From Litoditis marina (taxonomy: Eukaryota > Nematoda > Chromadorea > Rhabditida > Rhabditidae): a DNA stretch of 64,000 nt. The position numbers were made by a program, and so were the translations under genes. Location: assembly GCA_964036275.1 (NCBI GenBank), contig OZ038434.1, positions 14,373,879 through 14,437,878 on the forward strand, written 5' to 3'. The notes beneath the pieces are model-generated. The model did no database searches and was not told the DNA's origin. It was given only the letters and a program-made list of their open reading frames with translations. Below are positions 34,901-46,500 of the stretch, one piece after another. Numbering within the stretch: the stretch's first letter is position 1; every line of letters starts with the position of its first letter.

Positions 34901-37030
34901 CTGGGAAAGTTCCACCTGTCCTAAAGCAACCCTTTTCTTGATTAAAACGGTGCAGTAGCCTAGTCAGCAACTTTGTGTCAATCTTCTGGGATCAGAAAAC
35001 TACAAGAACGAGAGAGAATGGAGGTCACAGAGATTCCAGACAGTCAGACTCTGCATCTCTCTTACCTGTAATCTCAGAGCAGAAGCACATAAGAAACAAT
35101 AAGCATAGCCGCTAGCCACGACATCGATAGAACACGACCTAAGCATCATTCAGTGATATAGTGCACTTCCAACATAGGAATGGCTACTACTATAGTACCG
35201 TGATGTTATGAGTGAAATAAAATGAACAGATCAAACAACAACAATTGCGAGAAAACGATTCTCTGATGTATGTGAATATATTTATTTCCGATAGTTCAAT
35301 AGATTAGATAGTCTTGAGAGTCAGTCCGGCGCATACATTAGATTGTGGAATAAATGGTGTGAAACAAACCAAGCGGCTGTCCGCCTGGAACAGCTTTCGA
35401 GCAAAAATGTAAATTATGTTGGATTGGCAATTTCGACTGGTATCGATGATTTTTCTTTGTCATCCATATTAGCGAAAACACCCATTAAGTTAAATGTACA
35501 AAAAGAATAGCACGCATACTAATGACATATTATCACAAGATGGGCGAGGTTAGGCTAGACGTAACAGTATTGAAACTAAGCGGACATGCCGGGTATTGAA
35601 AATTCCCGAAAATAGAAGTTTTCGCCGTCTCAAAACGATAACTTCAGTAGACCAAAATAGGTTTTTTTGGGTGACCTTTGGAAACTCTGTTTTGTGAGAA
35701 AAATAACCATGAACGTAAGTATAAAAAAAGAAATTCCACCGAAATTACCTACTCAGGACACCTATCCACACCCGATCTACATCCTTTAAAGTCAACATAT
35801 TTACCGCCAGAGTATGTGGCACGCGCCACACGCGAAAACACTATTAGAGACAAAATTAGAGTGGTAGCACTATTCATGAGATGAAATAGATCCACCCCCG
35901 TTAAGAAATGTGGGAATGTCCTTAAATATTTACGCCTTTTTGATTCGTCTGTCTTAACTTCCTTCTAATGACTCCATTCGAAATGTGAAGTTAAAATCAA
36001 GCTCTTCCGATTTGACTTTTCATGTTTAGAACCAAAATCTTCCAGCATAGAACATGTACTTGTTTGAAAATAATGTTTAGATTTATTTAGAAAACTTTTA
36101 TTGTATTAAGGAAACTATATGGCAGACTAATAAAATCAGTTTGGCATTTTAATTGAATTCGAACACAATATAGCTTCGGCTGACCGTCCAATAAGGTTCC
36201 GTGTGCCCCCATTATGACCTAATTAATGACGAAAACGACACTAAAAATAGAAGTTGATCCTACTACAAATGGAATTATGTTATAGGTACTTTCAATAAAT
36301 TCCAAGCTCTCACAAATTCACAGTTTATGTTTCTTGTACGGTGCTTGAACCACCGATGCTCATACCAAATGAAATTGGGTCTTATTCTCCTTATACTAAC
36401 GGTGACGGTAAACATACATAGATAGAGTCGAAGAGGACCATTTCATAGAACTAATCTGTTCATTTGATAAGACTTCATGAGAAGACTACCACTTTCAGTG
36501 TTCCTGGTCAATTTTTATTAACTAACACCTTGAACTATTCAAATTTCCGATGTATAAAAGCAAACGACTAGCAGGAGAACACTGTTTGAATTCTATGGCG
36601 CTTGCAGTCTAACAATAGGACAAGATGAAGCCCCAAGGCCCAGCTGAGATTGGATTAAGGTGGAATTCAATTAGGGAAAAACAGATCCGAAAACATAAAA
36701 TGCATTAATCACTCGGAATCAATTTGGCTAATGGATTAAGAAAAACAGCAGATAGCAGAATGCATACCAATCCAGAGAAACTGCATACATGACTGGCTTT
36801 TAGTATGGAAGAGTCAAATTACGCGAATGTTTGCAATTTGTTAATGTTCGAGCAGTTTGCATTTGGAATTGTATTTATCGCAGGTCATTTTAATCCATGA
36901 AATTTGGCGCAACGACGCAATTCAAATACCGTATCTCCCATGATTTCACTTAAGAGAAACGTTCATTTCTCAAGCCTTATAAGAGCACCTTCCTTTTAAT
37001 TCTCGTTATGAATACTACATTACATTTTAA
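31931..37030. other. non-coding stretch downstream of the SMYD gene
   Basis: No supported gene. A CT-rich microsatellite occupies roughly 33400-33570. A hydrophobic open frame at 34653-34970 (minus) has no family resemblance and no splice partners. A repeat with GGGTTGTTAAAAT and Lys/Phe-like AT-rich text begins near 33031. Confidence 0.35.
33400..33570. repeat. CT-rich degenerate microsatellite
   Basis: About 170 bp dominated by CT, CTCT and TTCT units on the + strand, interrupted more often than the pure tract at 11262. Confidence 0.75.
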
Positions 37031-40000
37031 TCATAAAACTCTGTTTATAATATCCATACAATGATTTGATGTTTTTACCTCCTGAAGCAGTTCGAGTACA
37101 ATTCCGGTGGGTACCTCTTCGAACGACTTACAGATGGCTGCCAATTGTAGTCGGACAGTCAGCTCGGGGTGGCCCAGAGACAAATATCTTCTGGAATACG
37201 GTTGTTAATCAAGTCCAAACCTCGGATAAGTTCCATTTTTTTGGTTTTCAAACAATTTCGACATTTCGAGTTTCGAGCTCTATTCTAGATGAAAAACAAA
37301 TTGTGGAAAATGCTGAAATGCAGCACAGATGAAACAGTGTTGATTGTTCAGTTTATGTTAGTAATAGTTATTTCATAGCTCTGAAAACATTAAATTGTAA
37401 GCTGCGCTGTCACCACCCTTTTCACCACAGCAACGTGAAAATTTTATTTCCAGCCGGACAGAAAAAGAATTTAACTCTTTTTATTTAATTCGTGTATCAG
37501 TTATTGATGTACTAACTTGTAGGCTTCAATCGATACCAGTGCATATTTGCTGGCGATATTTCTTCGTTCGAGATCCAGTGAGAAACACAGGATTCGTTGC
37601 GCGTACACAGCCAACGCACTGTTCAAGGGAGACAGAATCTAGAAAAAGAAGCAGTTGGTGAAAAACTCATATTCTGTTACACCCTTATTCTCAATTATTA
37701 TCACGGATGTTTGCTAATAGCACAAAGAACATTTAAGGTAATTTTTCTGAAGATCTAGTCAGGATAGAGAACGGAACATCGGAACAACGTTGCAAACACT
37801 GTTGAATGCGATGAATAGAAATTGAATTTCAAAAGAATGCTGTAAAAAGGGTTACAACTGAGTGACAAGCTGTCGCGGTGGGCAAACAATGGTGGTTTTG
37901 ACCAGATCCAGCCGCCTGGTACTGATTTATGGTGAATCGCACGCCACTAAGCTATACACATGTTTTCACGTTTTCACTTTCAGCTCAAGATGACCTTCAC
38001 AGCCACAAACTACAAACCTACCATTGTGAAGTAGATTTAGCGAAAAAAAGCTTTTAAACCCACGAAAAGCCCACCTTTCTCAATCTATCATAGTTTCTTA
38101 TAGTTTCCTGCAACTTCTCGTTCGAATCTGAAAAATTTATATATGTACTCATTGACATTCTCCAACAAATATATCAGATTAGGAATATATATGAGAAAAG
38201 TATACAGATTCGGCCGAAATTACGAAAATGATCAAGCCTAAAAGTAGATGGGTATACTTATAATGTTATAGCACATTTATACTGTTATTATACTGCTGTT
38301 AAGAAGGCTCTGTAACTTAATGCTGAGCCACGATTGACCAAAAGATAAAAGTGTCTAGAAAAATGCTCAAGATGATCAAACGAAAAAAAGTGAGCCTAAT
38401 ATCACAATTTGAAAACTTACCGTCTTTCGTCGGGTGTTTGTTCTTAGAGCTCTGATCGAGAAGTAAGCTCAGTTCTTGATTCGCGGCCACCACCTGAATA
38501 GCAACTATTGATATTGACAGTCTTCTTCTCAGAAAAAATAGTTATGATTCTACAACCAGCGGCACGTCAACTTTTCCGACCAATAAATATAAATGTAATT
38601 CCGGTCATCATAAATCGTACGATAATATATTCTGAGAGAAAAAAACATTTAAATATGACGATATATACATTCAATCAACATTAGGATGTTAACAACAAAT
38701 CCCAGTTCGAGTTCGATAAAGACATCTGAGCTCTAAAGTACCTCGTCAACATCCAAATTGCTGACAGTTCCACATTTGTGACAGACGAGATTGTTCTTCC
38801 GGCGGTCCAGAAGACAAACTCCGCCCTCACAACAGTGTGCCGCCGCGGAGCAACACCATTCATCCTGAACAGTCCGAATTAAGATACAACCATCCTTATT
38901 ATAACCTATAGACTATATGGAGGTCCCTATGTTGAGTACTGAAAGAGCGTGAGAATCGTTTTGGATCTAACCAAATTGGTACAACTTCCCATTCACGCTC
39001 CAAACGCACCGGGATCGAACTACAACTACTGTGAAACAATATTCAGCTCTTGTTTTTCGACCTCTCTAGTACGACCCATAGTTATACTGTTAGTCAATTG
39101 TACAGTCACGTGAAACATGTTAAACACGGGAGAACTCAGAAACGTGCAATGACAATGTGCACGATTCCTCATTAGAGTTCTAACCTTACGTGACTATTCA
39201 ATTTACTTCTAGTATGAACCTCACCCTAGTGCTATCCTGACAGACTGAGCAGGTGCAATCGAAGTAGTACTGTGACTTCAGAACGCGTTTTCTTTCCTCA
39301 TTAGACTGCATCAGATCCGTGTACGAGATGGTCAGCTGCAAATAAAGAATTCAGACCAAATCAGATTTCGAACCCAACATATACCAAACGACAATGTTAA
39401 TAACACACCGCCGAACATTGAACCGCGTTGAAACCTTCCTAGTTTTGAGGAGACCTGCGAAATTCCGCTCTACAGCTATTTTTTTTGGTTTTACCATTGG
39501 TTATCTTTATTCATTCTTAACCAACACTACGACCTGACACGGTTTTCTATCTGCTTATGTTTAAAGAAGGACGATCATGTGCTCCAATCTCAACGCTTCA
39601 GTCCTTTAAACTGCAATACATTTTTCAATTGCAGTTTAAAGGACTGACGCGCCGAGATTGGAGCACATAACTGTCCTACTTTAATCTCATACTTTTGCAC
39701 AAAAATGGCCAAATCCTGTGGAGTTAGCAGAGAGAAGTCCATTTGACTAGTTGCGCCGAGGTTACTAAAGACAAATCTATTCAAAACCGTACATTACTTG
39801 TGTATTGATGTTCTCAGTGCTTTCTATTTTCAACCAACACGAAATGACCCGTTTTCGTAGATTACGTCGAGCTCAAGTCTTATATTTCTGCATGAAAAAT
39901 TACCAAATCGTGCAAGATAAGCAGAAAAACAACCGTCTGAGCTAATTGAGCCAAGCAGCTAAGGTCCTCAAATAAAAAGTACGTTTCTGATTTGAGCTAT

Positions 40001-42376
40001 AAACCGTACATCAGTTGTGTATCGATGTCCTCTGTGCGGAGTACGTAGAATGGCCTTCGCCCCATCGAATAGGACGTAGCAGTCAGGAGCACAGCTGTGA
40101 TCGTGGGCTGACAGCCTGAACTCATAATAGTTCTATGAGAGCAGAATGTACTGGCAGAATGAACTGGTTATAGTTCTAAAACCACAAAATGTACTTCTAA
40201 ACGTGGAGCACTACCCGTCTACCGTTTTGAAATAAAGGTTCAGAACTTCAGAAGTCCCAGTTGACAAGACACAATTTGTTATCACTTATTCAAAACTATA
40301 TACTTATAGTTTGATGTGTTTAACAAACTCAATAATAGGATGCCAGTTGACAGGTCAATGATGACAGAGTTTTGTTTAAAATTTCAATAGAGAAAGATCA
40401 AGCACAAAGTGGGAAAACATTGACACAGCAGAAAAACGAACCCGACATAGACTCCTTCTCCCAACGTTGCCATACTATCATCTGTGATGGTGAAACAGTT
40501 AGTTACTATCTGAAAAAGTAACAAATTTTAGGACACTGAACTAATACAACACCGTAGAATGAAAAGAGTTATTGGTTCGCTAAAAGGGTAGACAGCTAGA
40601 CAGAATAGAAATTATTTTAGCTCTTTCCTTCAGCAAACCATCCGAATATGTCGTAATCTAGTCTAACAACCATAATAACAACAAATTATCTATAAGAACA
40701 GGTCGTTCAGAAAAAAAAACACAAACCTTTCCGAAAATTCCCATGAGAACAGCCGGCTTGGGTACGAACTGTGTACCCATGTAGTCGTAGAGCACGTGAG
40801 AGATGCAGAGAAAAAACTCTGAACGCTCCGGGTCCTTCTGAATCCAGTCACGATCTGAACACGAGGCGCATATAGAAGATGATACAAACTACATACTTCA
40901 ATCATGGAAAAACTGAGATAGATATACGCAGTTCCACTCCAAACTAGCCTTCTCTGAGAAACACCTGTAATATCGAAACTGAATTCTGAAAGCAGCTATC
41001 TCACTATAAATTTTCGAGAGCGTACCGCTGTAACTGTATGGCGACTGGCAATATAGCTGATCGATGCCTCCAGCCTCTAACGACTGTCCATCTACGATTG
41101 ACAATGTAAACTATTTGTGATTGCGCAATTGTATGAATAAAGTACAGTTGGCGAAATATGAGGTACACGAAAGTTACACAGTAATAACCCATGACAAAAA
41201 CTAAATCATTCGTCGAAAATAAGAATAATGGTTTTGCGAAACATTACTCTCGGTATCGGTATTCTTGGTGTAGTTCCAGCAAGTCTAATCAGTAATGAGA
41301 CTCATTACTTTCGATATCGGTTACTTTTCGGTTAGTTTAAGCTAGTCCAATCAATCGATAACTAACTATCCATTAGCTGATCGAAGGTTCTGTCGTTGAA
41401 CGCGGGTTGCTGTTCTTCTCTGCCCATCTTCAGGGCTATTCTGCTCATGAGGCGAGCCATCGAGGTGGGCACACGGGGCGAACATTTCTCCAGAAACAGA
41501 CACTCGTACTGGAACGGGATGAATGAAGAATTAGGGTCTGATCAAACTGTAGTTAGATCTGCCTAAAGTTTGATCTGCGCACACATAATGTTTTACTCAG
41601 TGGGGCTGAATACAGAGGACCAAACTACAAACTACAAATACGGCAGAGTACTAACAAAATATACCTTTTCAGTTGGCCCTTCTCTAAACGACCTCGGTAC
41701 GTGACGTTTTCCTCTAAAACGCACGTACGTAAGTTTTAGATGGAAAATTGAAGAAATTTTTATATTCCCGAAAAAAATTAGTGTACAATAGTACAATACA
41801 ATATAACACAATACAACACGAACTTCATTTTTCTCCCGTATCACTGGGTGTTGTGTGAAGGTATTGTTGACGTCAAAAAGGCGCTAGCAAGCATGGTTAA
41901 CCTTTCAATTCCCCACCTTGTGATCGGGCCAGTCCTTCTTCTGACAGTCGCGACAGCAATAGTGGACAACTCGACATCGGGCACATCGGGACAGCGAACG
42001 GTCCTCCTGGCAATTGATGTTTCTATCGATTTTATATTTGATTCGAGAGAGTATACATGTGATACGCGCAAGAATCTCATGATTCGATTGCTATTCCACA
42101 TGTCCCAGTATCTAGGCGGACCGCATGAGCTGTCAGCAAAGGTGACACACGCTAATCTCCAGCCTTCTCCAACTTCACGACTGATAGGAATATTGTGTAC
42201 ATGTATCATTACCCTAGTATGTAGTATATGTATAAAAAATATACAAATATATTATCATTCATGTATAATCAAAAATACCGACCAACCTTAGACGAAAAAC
42301 ATGTCTGACATGTTATATTCAGTTTGTCATTGGCAACCACGGCCGCAAATGGAAGCTCTTCTGCTAACGTCGCCAT
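37031..42376 (-). CDS. SMYD family SET/MYND protein lysine methyltransferase (SMYD3-like, 13 exons)
   Basis: Exons in transcript order: 42376-42287, 42006-41917, 41508-41367, 40854-40727, 40509-40442, 40115-40010, 39335-39225, 38864-38742, 38493-38421, 38127-38075, 37638-37517, and 37190 onward. The last frame runs to TGA at 37031-37033, or the exon ends at 37079 with a donor. The product is about 421 aa, near the length of human SMYD3. A complete MYND zinc finger uses C23, C26, C38, C41, C47, C51, H59 and C63 ([16 protein letters not shown]). The SET core follows with GVYVG, HDHSC (about 177-181) and LTISYTDLM (209 on), then post-SET cysteines [10 protein letters not shown] and a helical C-terminal region. 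SMYD enzymes transfer methyl groups from S-adenosylmethionine to lysines of histones and other proteins. Oddities: the usual N-H-S-C reads D-H-S-C, and the N-terminal GxG part of SET is not found. The ATG follows a splice acceptor (tttgcag) by 4 nt, so an upstream exon is likely. Confidence 0.88.
39561..39684. mobile_element. palindromic MITE, copy 4, in a SMYD intron
   Basis: The arms TTTAAAGAAGGACGATCATG and CATAACTGTCCTACTTTAA face each other, with the inner palindrome CCTTTAAACTGCAAT / ATTGCAGTTTAAAGG almost perfect over 50 bp. TTAA lies at both ends. It sits in the intron 39336-40009 of the SMYD gene. Confidence 0.8.
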
Positions 42377-43516
42377 TCTGCTGCAAACACCCACTTTACG
42401 ACAAAAATTGTGATATTGTGAAACCTTGTTACAGTGAAAAAATGGAACTATAGAATGAGAAAACCAATGTTTTCAAACATTCGAGCGTACAGTCAACCTC
42501 ATCACCTAGTGGATCCGGGTGGTATTTTGGACACCTCATGTCATTTTATGAACTTCAGAGCGTGTCGATTACAATAACTCTTGAGAGAGAAATAGAAATC
42601 ACTTAGATGGCACACATGGTGCTAACTAAATGCTATCCGCTTACATTCAACCAAACTCTAGACACAATAGAAAATTATACAGTATAATTCGTTGGGGCTA
42701 AGCGGCTGAGCAAGTGACAGCTGTCTTAACATCTCACTACTGCCAGCTGCCACAAGACAGCGACGCACGAATTTTCCTAGCAGGTAATATTTAACGGAAT
42801 TTCCGAAAATCGTACAGCGACACTCTTTTTACCAGATATACTCAGAGCTCTGAATTACAAAGATACGAAACCTGTACGATTACAGCCACATCAGAACCAC
42901 ACAAATCTGGCTACAAATATTCATTCAAAAATCTTCAAACACAGAGTAAAGTGAAACTGTAAATAAATGCAATCTGCCCTGGCTAAAACTCGAGGTAGAC
43001 ATGAGATTATGCAGAACAGAATAAAGCTGTATACAAGATGAGGCATTCCGAAAACACATTAAAAACACAACAAAGAAGAAAAAGGCAAGAATATGAGAAC
43101 CGGTCTACGAATGCTTCAACCGGTACCTACTATGATCTGAACGAATTCGAGAATCGTCAACTAATACTTAAATCTAAGTCATAAAGCACGTTAAATGGCA
43201 AGCACGCGAGAGAAAAAAGAAATACACTTGGAACCCTGTGACAAGAATACAAAAACAGAACATAAACTTAAAAACAGAACATAAACTCAAATAAGTGAAT
43301 CACAACACGTAAATCTTTGACCCTGGTGACAGACCTACTAACCTATACAGAATCTTGAATGACACCACTACGATCAACGACCTAGAACAAGATTTAGAAA
43401 ACTAATTATTGTAACTGCATTACTGCAATATTTGTAGATGCAGGTGTGAACTCGATTACAAGAATAAAGATCAAAGAACACAATATCCACGAACCATTCA
43501 GCGGTAGATCGAGACC
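42377..43516. other. gap between two head-to-tail minus-strand genes
   Basis: About 1.1 kb between the 5' end of the recognised SMYD coding sequence and the stop codon of the next gene. It must hold that gene's 3' UTR and the SMYD 5' region. I searched it on the minus strand for a SET N-terminal exon (GxG motif) and did not find a convincing one. Confidence 0.4.
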
Positions 43517-46500
43517 TCAATAGCGAGGCCGCTGCCTCATCCTATTTCTATGTTGCCTCAGCTGATCAACACCGATCTTATAGCTGAAAATACACATGGA
43601 AAACTGAGAACTAACGAAAACAGCCCTGATCAGTCCAGGAAGTAAAACTGACAAACAATCCAACATTTCTGTTTCCTGGCTTAAATATAGAAAAACTCGC
43701 CAAACATTTTTTACCTTGAAAAAACAATGGTGAAAGTAATTGGACAATTTGAGCAGTTTTATTTGATTTCAAAACCATACAAATGATTGAGGAATCTAGT
43801 TATTAATAGTTCCATGGTAGAATGTATGGACAGACCACTATTGAAGTAATTTAATATAGGAATTATATGTATTTTTATAAATGCGATTAATGGGCGTACC
43901 TCTGGTAGCACAGACTCCGTTTTTCGGTCGGAGCCAACTCTTGGAATGCCTCATGCACAGATCTTCTCAGTGATTCCATCATCAGAGAAATTGGTGCTGA
44001 AACAAAGCGATGGAGTAGAAAAGTGCCAAAGTAGATTAATTCGAAGAAAAAAAGATAATTAATTTGTATACGACCTATTTCACTAACTTTTCCAATCGAT
44101 AACAACTGTAGAGGAAGTGTCCGAATATGTTCTCTCAGAATTGAAGTATCCTAGTTTCAGTCCAACGACCTTTAAAGCACCGCACAGCTGAGAGAAGACT
44201 GACCATTTCAGTATCCAAAATATGCTATATGCTATCGAAAATGTATAATTTATTTTCAAGTCTCAATTACAGTTCAATGAAATACCCACAGTCCTGTGCT
44301 ACTTATGTTCAAGTAAAGGCATGTCGTAAACTCACGATACTTTCTGAACACCGAGCACAGACTGTCCCAAATGAGGGTCCAATACTTGTACTCCCAGGTT
44401 TGCAACTTGGTCAGAGCGAGTAGTTCGTCTAGACCAATTGTACCACCGGAAGAACGCGCTCTCTCCACCTTAAATATAATGTTTGTGAGAAAAAGCGATG
44501 GTAATAGGGTTGTTAATCGAGTTCAAAATCTCGGGTTTTCGAGTTTTGGTAAATTTCGAGTTTTCGCGTGCAAAATTTATATTTTTCGAGTAAAAAATCG
44601 AGTTTTCGAGTTCAGAGTTAAACTATGAAAAATACACGAAATACTAGACATTTTAATGAAATCATAGCATGTTGAAAACTGAATTGAAAGTTCAACTTCA
44701 TACTATGGGAGGAAACATAGAAATGAGAAGAACAACAGACTACACTCACCGCTTCCTTGATTGCGTTGGTTCGCTGCCGGGCCATTCTCCGATCTTTCTT
44801 CGACATTGAGCTCACACTCCCCGACTCATCCGGTAACATGTGACGCTGCAACGGAAACAGTTCAATAAATCAGGACTGAAATTTCACAGGAAAAAGTATG
44901 TATAAACGTAGTCAGGTTAAAGTTATCCCTGTTTTTCAAAGTTGTGTGTAAGGGTGATCAATATGATACTCAACTCGGTACTCAAATCTACCATACTTTT
45001 TTCGATTGAAACTTGAAACTTAGAACTCGGAATTTTTTTAGATTTACAACACGATTGACAACCATTGAAGACAGCCTTATCATTCACCAGCAAATGTATC
45101 CGAACAACCAGAAAAGTTCAGAAAACTCTCCAATATTGGGGGAAGTTCCCTAATATTGATACAAAATAATGAAGTTCGACATATTTCAATTTGAAACCAG
45201 AATATTTTTTTAGTAACACCGTACTGGTGGGTGACCCCTACCGATTGGACGAAGTGCAATAGGGTAGTTAATTAAGTTCAAAGTTTCGAGTTTTCGAGTC
45301 GAATTTTAAACACTTCGAGTATCAAGAAGTTCAAAAACCGAGTTTTCGAGTTTGAAACTTTAGGTAATTGACCAAGACGCGGTCGGTTGTTTCAGGCTCG
45401 GTCGGCACATGTCCAACTGGCGGTCGGTGATAAGAGTGTGGGTCGGCCTGTGTTCAGCTGGCGGTCGGTAAGAAAAACCGCAGTTAGAGTATTACCTATA
45501 CTGGTTCATTACCGACCGCCAGCTATACACATGCCGACCAACACTCTTATCACCGACCGCCACCGACCGCCAGTTGGACATGTGCCGACCGAGCCTGAAC
45601 CGACCGACCGCGTCTTGGTCAATTACCAAACTTTAAATTTGATTTAGATTGAAAGGGTGAAAGGTAAAAACATTTCGGGTTCGATTCGGAAATCTTCCAG
45701 TTTTTACGAGTCGAGTCGAGTTCGATTTCAACAATGCTAACGTGCAACCAACCTGGTGGAGGAAGATGCTCTGGAAGACGGGGATTTGCCAGTTGAACAG
45801 ATCGTAATTCGTCCTCAAATCATAAAACTGGAATAACAATTAAAATATAAGAGAACAAACATATCAGAAAACGAGAAACAGTGTACTTCAAAATTAGTAA
45901 CCGGCCTAAAAGTCAAGTGCACACATCTGCTGCCTCTAGTGGAATGAAAATTAATTCGAAAACCATAGAGAGTTTACGAAACTTTAGTTCACTAAATAAG
46001 AGCTCCATTAAGGACAAATTCCTCGAAACACTGTTATACGAATAAGAGTCATGTAGAGAGCGGGTCTATGATGTGGGCTTGTGGGCCAACCGAAAAGTGA
46101 GTCAATCTATGAATGACTGATGCGTGATGAATCCAGTAAACTTGGCAGAATAGCCGGAAAAGTTGTCCTCCGTGCAAAACCCCGACTACACGGCTAGGTT
46201 GAAGGCGAAACTTTAAATTTAGTTGATTTAATGAATAAAAAAACTGGTTCTACTTTGGGGAACTTCATCACATCATAGGTGGGTTGGTTGCGGTTATTCA
46301 CATATTGACAGAGGAAATCTCTTCGATCGTTGGAGGGCACGTATTGACTATCCGGCACCTGCCACCAGCATTCCGGCTGAAACAATAGCACGAGTTATTG
46401 GAGATATTTAAAAAAAGTTGGAAAGATTTTTATCATTCGGATGAGGACAAGTTCGAAAAATTCGCGAGTTTTCCTACATTTCATGATGTTTTTCACGCAC

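Noticed and set aside
34653..34970. Hydrophobic 105-codon minus-strand frame
   Set aside because: Looks membrane-like, but hydrophobicity follows from T-rich codons; no family motif or exon partners.
40010..40107. Frameshift in the SMYD gene after FDGAKA
   Set aside because: An alternative frame seemed to fit better at first, but the original frame stays open to a good donor and joins LTISY in phase, so no frameshift is needed.
41848..42291. 147-codon + strand frame
   Set aside because: It is the antisense shadow of the SMYD MYND-finger exon, whose zinc ligands and splice sites are clear.
44161..44180. Fifth copy of the palindromic MITE
   Set aside because: Only about 17 bp (CCAACGACCTTTAAAG) match; too short to call.
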